A DNA stretch of 9,446 nt, taken from assembly GCA_030592625.1 (NCBI GenBank), contig JAUVIY010000083.1, positions 1-9,446 of the forward strand, in the 5' to 3' direction. Both the position numbers and the translations under genes were made by a program. This DNA comes from Spirochaeta sp. (GTDB taxonomy: Bacteria; Spirochaetota; Spirochaetia; DSM-2461). Shown in pieces: positions 6,283 through 9,446 of this stretch (the stretch's first letter is position 1; every line of letters begins with the position of its first letter). The notes under the pieces were generated by a model. That model was not told where the DNA came from, ran no database searches, and saw only the letters and a list, made by a program, of their open reading frames with translations.

Positions 6283-7533
6283 ATGAATATCGGTAAATAC
6301 AGTCTCGGATGCGGAGACCGTTTTGCTCAGGAAGCATCCGCTCAGTTGGCCGCTTATGAAAAGATTGCCGCCGATGGTGTGGAAGTGATTCCTGTCTGGA
6401 ATAAGTCCAATCGGGAACATAAGATTGTCGGGACCGAACCATCCTCGGTGAGAGCAGCCGCTGCGGCCGCCGTTCGGGAGACCGGATGGACTGGTGAGTG
6501 GCATGTGGATGCAGACCATATCAACCTGAGTACAGTGGAGCATTACCTTGACTCATCAGATTTCTTCACCCTCGACGTGGCCGATGGTATCGGCAGAACG
6601 GTCGATGAGGCGGATGTGGAGTCGTTTCTGCAAAAGCATGCAAACCTGGTTGGTAAGTCTCTGGAAATCTCCGGAATGGAGGAACCTCTTGTTATCGATG
6701 CAGACAGAGCCAGGGCTATCACCAGGAACTATTTGCCGGCGGTAAATGATGCCGGTAAAATCTACCGCCGTATCCTGGATGCCAGAGGCGAAGGGAATTT
6801 TATCCCCGAAGTGTCCATGGACGAGACCGATACCCCGCAGGGTCCCGCCGAGCTTCTGCTCATCCTGGCGGCCATAGCCGATGAGGGCATACCGGTACAG
6901 ACCATTGCGCCCCGTTTTTCCGGCCGCTTCAACAAGGGTGTGGAATACGTTGGCGATCCAAGGATTTTCGCACCGGAGTTCGAGGCCGATATACTGGTGA
7001 TTCGTTACGCTGTAGAAACCTTCGGGTTGCCGGAGAATCTCAAGCTCAGCGTCCACTCGGGCAGCGATAAATTCGCCATCTATCCGGTGATCGGCCGGCT
7101 CATCAGAAAACACGATGCCGGGCTCCACTTGAAGACTGCCGGCACCACCTGGCTGGAAGAAATTATCGGACTGGCCGAAGCGGGCGGCGCCGGGCTGGAC
7201 TTGGCAAAAACCGTCTATACCGAGGCCCACCGACAGAAAGAAGCCCTATGTGCACCCTATGCCGAGGTCATCAATATTGATTATGTAAAACTGCCGAATC
7301 CTAAAATCGTGGCCGCTTGGAGCTCGGAAGAGTATGTCCGGGCTCTGCGCCATGACGGCTCGGATGAGCTCTACAACATCAACCTGAGGCAGCTCATCCA
7401 TGTCGGTTATAAAGTTGCGGCGAAAATGGGAGAGCGTTATCTGGATGCTCTGGCCGAACATCGGGAGTCGGTGGCCGGGAATGTCACTTACAACCTGTAT
7501 GAGAGGCATATGAGGCCGCTGTTCACGGGATGA
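6283..7533 (+). CDS. uxaE: Tagaturonate/fructuronate epimerase UxaE
   Basis: 416 residues, matching the UxaE family described from Thermotoga maritima. It interconverts D-tagaturonate and D-fructuronate, replacing the altronate branch (UxaB/UxaA) and sending galacturonate into the mannonate route. Recognisable stretches are the N-terminal YSLGCGDRFAQEASAQL, VIPVWNKSNREH (35-46), HVDADHI (74-80), FFTLDVADGIG, and LSVHSGSDKFAIYP (255-268), whose His and Asp are likely metal ligands or catalytic residues. AGGAG (6273-6277) lies 5 nt before the ATG. The 129-bp gap after uxaC has no terminator; it ends in a pyrimidine-rich stretch with short repeats (CCAACTC twice, ATCCCT twice, about 6240-6271). 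The two genes are probably cotranscribed. Downstream comes repeat copy 2. The annotation rests on remembered family motifs and on strong context. Confidence 0.88.
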   Translation: MNIGKYSLGCGDRFAQEASAQLAAYEKIAADGVEVIPVWNKSNREHKIVGTEPSSVRAAAAAAVRETGWTGEWHVDADHINLSTVEHYLDSSDFFTLDVADGIGRTVDEADVESFLQKHANLVGKSLEISGMEEPLVIDADRARAITRNYLPAVNDAGKIYRRILDARGEGNFIPEVSMDETDTPQGPAELLLILAAIADEGIPVQTIAPRFSGRFNKGVEYVGDPRIFAPEFEADILVIRYAVETFGLPENLKLSVHSGSDKFAIYPVIGRLIRKHDAGLHLKTAGTTWLEEIIGLAEAGGAGLDLAKTVYTEAHRQKEALCAPYAEVINIDYVKLPNPKIVAAWSSEEYVRALRHDGSDELYNINLRQLIHVGYKVAAKMGERYLDALAEHRESVAGNVTYNLYERHMRPLFTG

Positions 7534-7564
7534 TATAAGATTCAGTTTCAAAGTTTTCCCGATC

Positions 7565-7763
7565 AAATGAATAGTATCATACCCCAGGGCAGAGCCCTGG
7601 ACCCGGAGTCGCTCAAGCGACTCCCTGTTCCGCGGCAGAGCCGCGGGGTATGAAACCATGCTTTCCCGGCACTCGCTCGGAAATATCCGAGGGTATTTCT
7701 CTCGCATTTAGGGTCGTACCGCAGCGCAGCAAGGAACGATCCCGGCATACGTTTGGGAATCAG
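7565..7763 (-). repeat. Modular palindromic repeat, copy 2 (inverted, with extra 42-bp module)
   Basis: 199-bp inverted copy of the element at 4422-4578. The shared part has two substitutions: 7573 (A for G in the reverse complement of copy 1) and 7686 (T for C, within H1). All three inner hairpins and the closing stem of the cloverleaf are intact. Between the H1 region and the GATTCCCAAACGTA end, copy 2 has 42 bp (7706-7747) absent from copy 1. This extra segment is itself hairpin-like: GGGTCGT (7711-7717) pairs with ACGATCCC (7736-7743) with one bulged base. The element begins 31 nt after the uxaE stop and could act as a 3' structure for that transcript, but no T run follows on either strand. 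Confidence 0.9.
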
Positions 7764-7969
7764 TTGAGAAGAATCTTTTCGCGATAATCTGATCGTATTG
7801 CCGGTCTTGAGCTGCTTTTATCGGTAGACCATCACATAAGAAGTACCAGAAACTTCAGCTCTGCCGGTGCAGATCTTAATTGATCATCATGTATCGTCCT
7901 CCGTAAGTAAAACGATGTTGCGGGAATACCTAAAGGAATATACTCTTATGATCAGGCGGAACCGATTAC
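7764..7969. other. Intergenic leader upstream of rbsD-like gene
   Basis: About 200 bp without a convincing gene. Three minor signals are present. TTTTCGCGATAA (7776-7787) is a CG-centred near-palindrome (10 of 12 positions), the general form of a LacI-family operator. On the minus strand a strong GGAGG (7897-7901) precedes an ATG at 7889, but that frame stops after four codons. On the plus strand AAAGGA (7932-7937) precedes an ATG at 7948 that opens a 28-codon frame overlapping the rbsD start. No clear sigma-70 promoter was identified. Confidence 0.35.
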
Positions 7970-8395
7970 ATGAAGAAAACGGGAATTTTAAATCCTCTCA
8001 TTCTAAATGTAATTGCAAAAGCCGGCCATCGTGACATGATCGCAGTCACCGACCGGGGTTTCCCATTGGCTGCCAATGGACACATGACGACGATTGATGT
8101 CTCGATTGTCCAAAATCTACCGACGGTTCTTGATATTGTCATACCGCTGTTGAATGAACTGGTGGTAGAAGAAATCATCATTGCCCGGGAGACAATCGAA
8201 TGCCAGCCGGAGTTTTTAGCGGTGATTCGGGGAAAAAACCCGGGAGTTGTAGAGACCGTAATTTCTCACGCGGAATTGAAGCAGCTCCTTCTCACTTCTG
8301 ACGGTCGGAACGAGCAAATGATTGGTCAGATCCGGACGGGTGAGTTCTCGCCGTATATGAATGTTATCCTTGTGTGCGGGGTCGCCTTTTCCTGA
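7970..8395 (+). CDS. D-ribose pyranase / fucose mutarotase family (RbsD/FucU) protein
   Basis: 141 residues. RbsD/FucU proteins interconvert cyclic forms of sugars (beta-pyranose to beta-furanose of ribose, or fucose anomers), often just after uptake. The N-terminus MKKTGILNPLI and the motif KAGHRDMIAVTDRGFP carry the conserved His20 and Asp28. VDLSLV-like TIDVSIVQNLPTVLDIV follows, and the C-terminal YMNVILVCGVAF holds the conserved Tyr and Asn of the active site. The length suits RbsD (about 130-140). AGGCGGA at 7954-7960 supports the ATG at 7970. No ribokinase or ribose transporter is next to it; the converging neighbour 37 bp away is a BtpA/SgcQ-family gene with a LacI regulator. The sugar is therefore unknown. 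Final residue Ser after VAF is slightly longer than most family members. Confidence 0.88.
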   Translation: MKKTGILNPLILNVIAKAGHRDMIAVTDRGFPLAANGHMTTIDVSIVQNLPTVLDIVIPLLNELVVEEIIIARETIECQPEFLAVIRGKNPGVVETVISHAELKQLLLTSDGRNEQMIGQIRTGEFSPYMNVILVCGVAFS

Positions 8396-8432
8396 CACAT
8401 CGTAATAGTGTAGCCGCACAAAACCCCGGTCA

Positions 8433-9260
8433 CTACTCGTCACGCAGTCGTCGTATGGCATCCATAAATCGTTGCACTCGCTTGGTATCAACAGGTCGAG
8501 TGATCTTACCGTCTTCTTTAAAGGTGCTGCCAACGATTGCACCGTCTATAACGGGCAGTAGCGTTTTTGCGTTCATTACCGAAAGTCCTGAACCCAGGAA
8601 TATCGGTACATTCACACCCGCACGGACTTCCCGGATGTTTTCTGCATCGGGCGCCACCCCCGTCTTGAAACCTGTTGCAATGATTACATCGGCTCCCGCC
8701 TCCTCAGCATCGAGTGCTTGTTCTACCAGGGGCCGGTCTGCGATAAGTGAATGGCTTCCGTGTTTCACGTGAAAGTCGCCCAGAATGAGGATGTGTTCTG
8801 CGCCGATCTCACGCTGATAGCGCAACAACTGCGGTCCTGCTGCCTGAACGTATCCTGAAGTAGAAATGTAGGCGTTTGCGAGTGCAAAGACGCGAATCCA
8901 CCGGGCACCCACTGCCAGGGCGACTGCGAGTGCTTGTTCTGCACCGTTCAGATGAATATTCACCCCGGTAGGGACCGAGACTGCACGGATCACTTCCGTG
9001 GCGGCTGCGGTTACTACAGCCACAACTTCATTACCGATATCTTCCGGTAGCGAAAAAGGTTTGTCGAACTGGTTCTCAATCTGAAGGGCGTCGATTCCGC
9101 CCGCTTCCAGACGGCGTGCGTCTTCCACGGCATATTCAATGATTTTAGGAATACCTCCATCTCTATCATACTCGGGACTTCCCGGTAACGGCGGAAGATG
9201 AACCATACCGAGGATGGGTTTTACAGTCTTGAATGTCTCGGTAAAATTCGGTTTCTTCAT
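8433..9260 (-). CDS. BtpA/SgcQ-family TIM-barrel protein
   Basis: 275 residues. The hallmark MVHLPPLPGSP (19-29) identifies the BtpA/SgcQ family. Further family parts are GGIDALQIENQFDKPF, VPTGVNIHLNGAEQALAVALAVGARWIRV, ILGDFHVKHGSHSL, ADVIIATGFKTG and VPIFLGSGLSVMNAKTL, typical of a phosphate-binding TIM barrel with Gly-rich loops near the C-terminus. BtpA of cyanobacteria was linked to photosystem I stability; in heterotrophs, homologues such as SgcQ sit in sugar-use operons and have no firmly proven reaction. The ATG at 9260 has AAGGAG (9271-9276) 10 nt upstream. It lies 27 bp after the stop of a LacI-family regulator gene, so they form one operon. It converges on the RbsD-like gene with no obvious terminator between them. 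Function in sugar metabolism is inferred from context. Confidence 0.9.
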   Translation of the reverse strand: MKKPNFTETFKTVKPILGMVHLPPLPGSPEYDRDGGIPKIIEYAVEDARRLEAGGIDALQIENQFDKPFSLPEDIGNEVVAVVTAAATEVIRAVSVPTGVNIHLNGAEQALAVALAVGARWIRVFALANAYISTSGYVQAAGPQLLRYQREIGAEHILILGDFHVKHGSHSLIADRPLVEQALDAEEAGADVIIATGFKTGVAPDAENIREVRAGVNVPIFLGSGLSVMNAKTLLPVIDGAIVGSTFKEDGKITRPVDTKRVQRFMDAIRRLRDE

Positions 9261-9287
9261 GATAATGATTCTCCTTATGATGCAGGT

Positions 9288-9446
9288 TTATACAGGACGT
9301 GACCGCTCAGGATTCGGCGGGCATGTGGATTGGCGAACGATCAGCTGGTGCTTCAGTTCCTGGCGGTGTTCATCCTGTGACTCGGACTCCAGATCAGAAC
9401 CGATTTTGTTGAGCAGACGATCGATTGCAGCAGCACCCATCTCAAC
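9288..9446 (-). CDS. LacI-family transcriptional regulator, C-terminal end
   Basis: Reading the minus strand from the window edge, the frame is open for 52 residues and stops at TAA (9288-9290). The residues VEMGAAAIDRLLNKI followed, after an acidic linker (SDLESESQDEHRQEL), by KHQLIVRQSTCPP match the C-terminal end of LacI/PurR-type regulators. There the stretch corresponding to YEMGRxAAxxLL and the strand xxLIVRxSTxPP close the periplasmic-binding-protein-like sensor domain. The DNA-binding domain lies outside the window. It is 27 bp upstream of the btpA-like gene and probably controls it, and perhaps the RbsD-like gene. No DNA-binding part or operator can be assessed from here. Confidence 0.82.
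   Translation of the reverse strand, partial: VEMGAAAIDRLLNKIGSDLESESQDEHRQELKHQLIVRQSTCPPNPERSRPV

Noticed and set aside
6556..7230. 224-codon minus-strand ORF opposite uxaE
   Set aside because: Antisense shadow; the plus-strand frame is a full-length UxaE protein with a good ribosome binding site.
7246..7707. Minus-strand ORF running through repeat copy 2 into uxaE
   Set aside because: Its N-terminal part is translated repeat DNA also seen in the frame at 4372-4572; the rest is antisense to uxaE.
7948..8034. 28-codon ORF overlapping the rbsD start, with a fair ribosome binding site
   Set aside because: It lies mostly within the well-supported rbsD coding region in another frame and its Cys/Lys/Ser-rich product has no recognisable feature; at most a leader ORF.

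Overview
The window reads as chromosomal DNA of a free-living, carbohydrate-fermenting bacterium. The gene set fits Spirochaetota (Spirochaetaceae-like): a pyrophosphate-type phosphofructokinase with a GGNDS/PKTIDND signature, a UxaE-type tagaturonate epimerase and a short-chain-dehydrogenase mannonate oxidoreductase. Thermotogota or Clostridia-like hosts are not excluded. This assignment is inference from protein style only; there is no rRNA or tRNA in the window.

Layout. (1) Positions 1-390: the 3' end of a HipA-family kinase gene, cut by the window edge. (2) Positions 547-1294, minus strand: a membrane-anchored or secreted C39-like cysteine peptidase, preceded by a 28-codon ORF with a strong ribosome binding site. 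(3) Positions 1476-4415, plus strand: a tight operon of a DeoR-family regulator, a PPi-type phosphofructokinase homologue and an SDR mannonate oxidoreductase (fructuronate reductase). The first gap is 1 nt and the last two genes overlap by 14 nt. (4) Positions 4750-7533, plus strand: uxaC (uronate isomerase) and uxaE (tagaturonate epimerase). (5) Positions 7970-8395, plus strand: an RbsD/FucU-type sugar pyranase. (6) Positions 8433-9446, minus strand: a BtpA/SgcQ-family TIM-barrel protein downstream of the 3' end of a LacI-family regulator gene.

How the genes fit together. UxaC would isomerise galacturonate to tagaturonate and glucuronate to fructuronate. UxaE would epimerise tagaturonate to fructuronate. 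The SDR enzyme would reduce fructuronate to mannonate. This is the Thermotoga-type route that joins galacturonate and glucuronate breakdown. Mannonate dehydratase, KDG kinase, KDPG aldolase and an uptake system are not in the window. The PFK homologue is an unusual operon member: it may only boost lower glycolysis, or it may act on another substrate.

The most striking non-coding signal is a pair of nearly identical repeats, at 4422-4578 and (inverted) 7565-7763, that bracket uxaC-uxaE. Each contains a nested palindrome that folds as a four-way cloverleaf: a closing stem around three perfect hairpins. Copy 2 carries an extra 42-bp hairpin module. A separate long imperfect hairpin (4636-4724), containing a perfect 17-bp palindrome, lies just before the uxaC ribosome binding site and looks like a regulatory leader.
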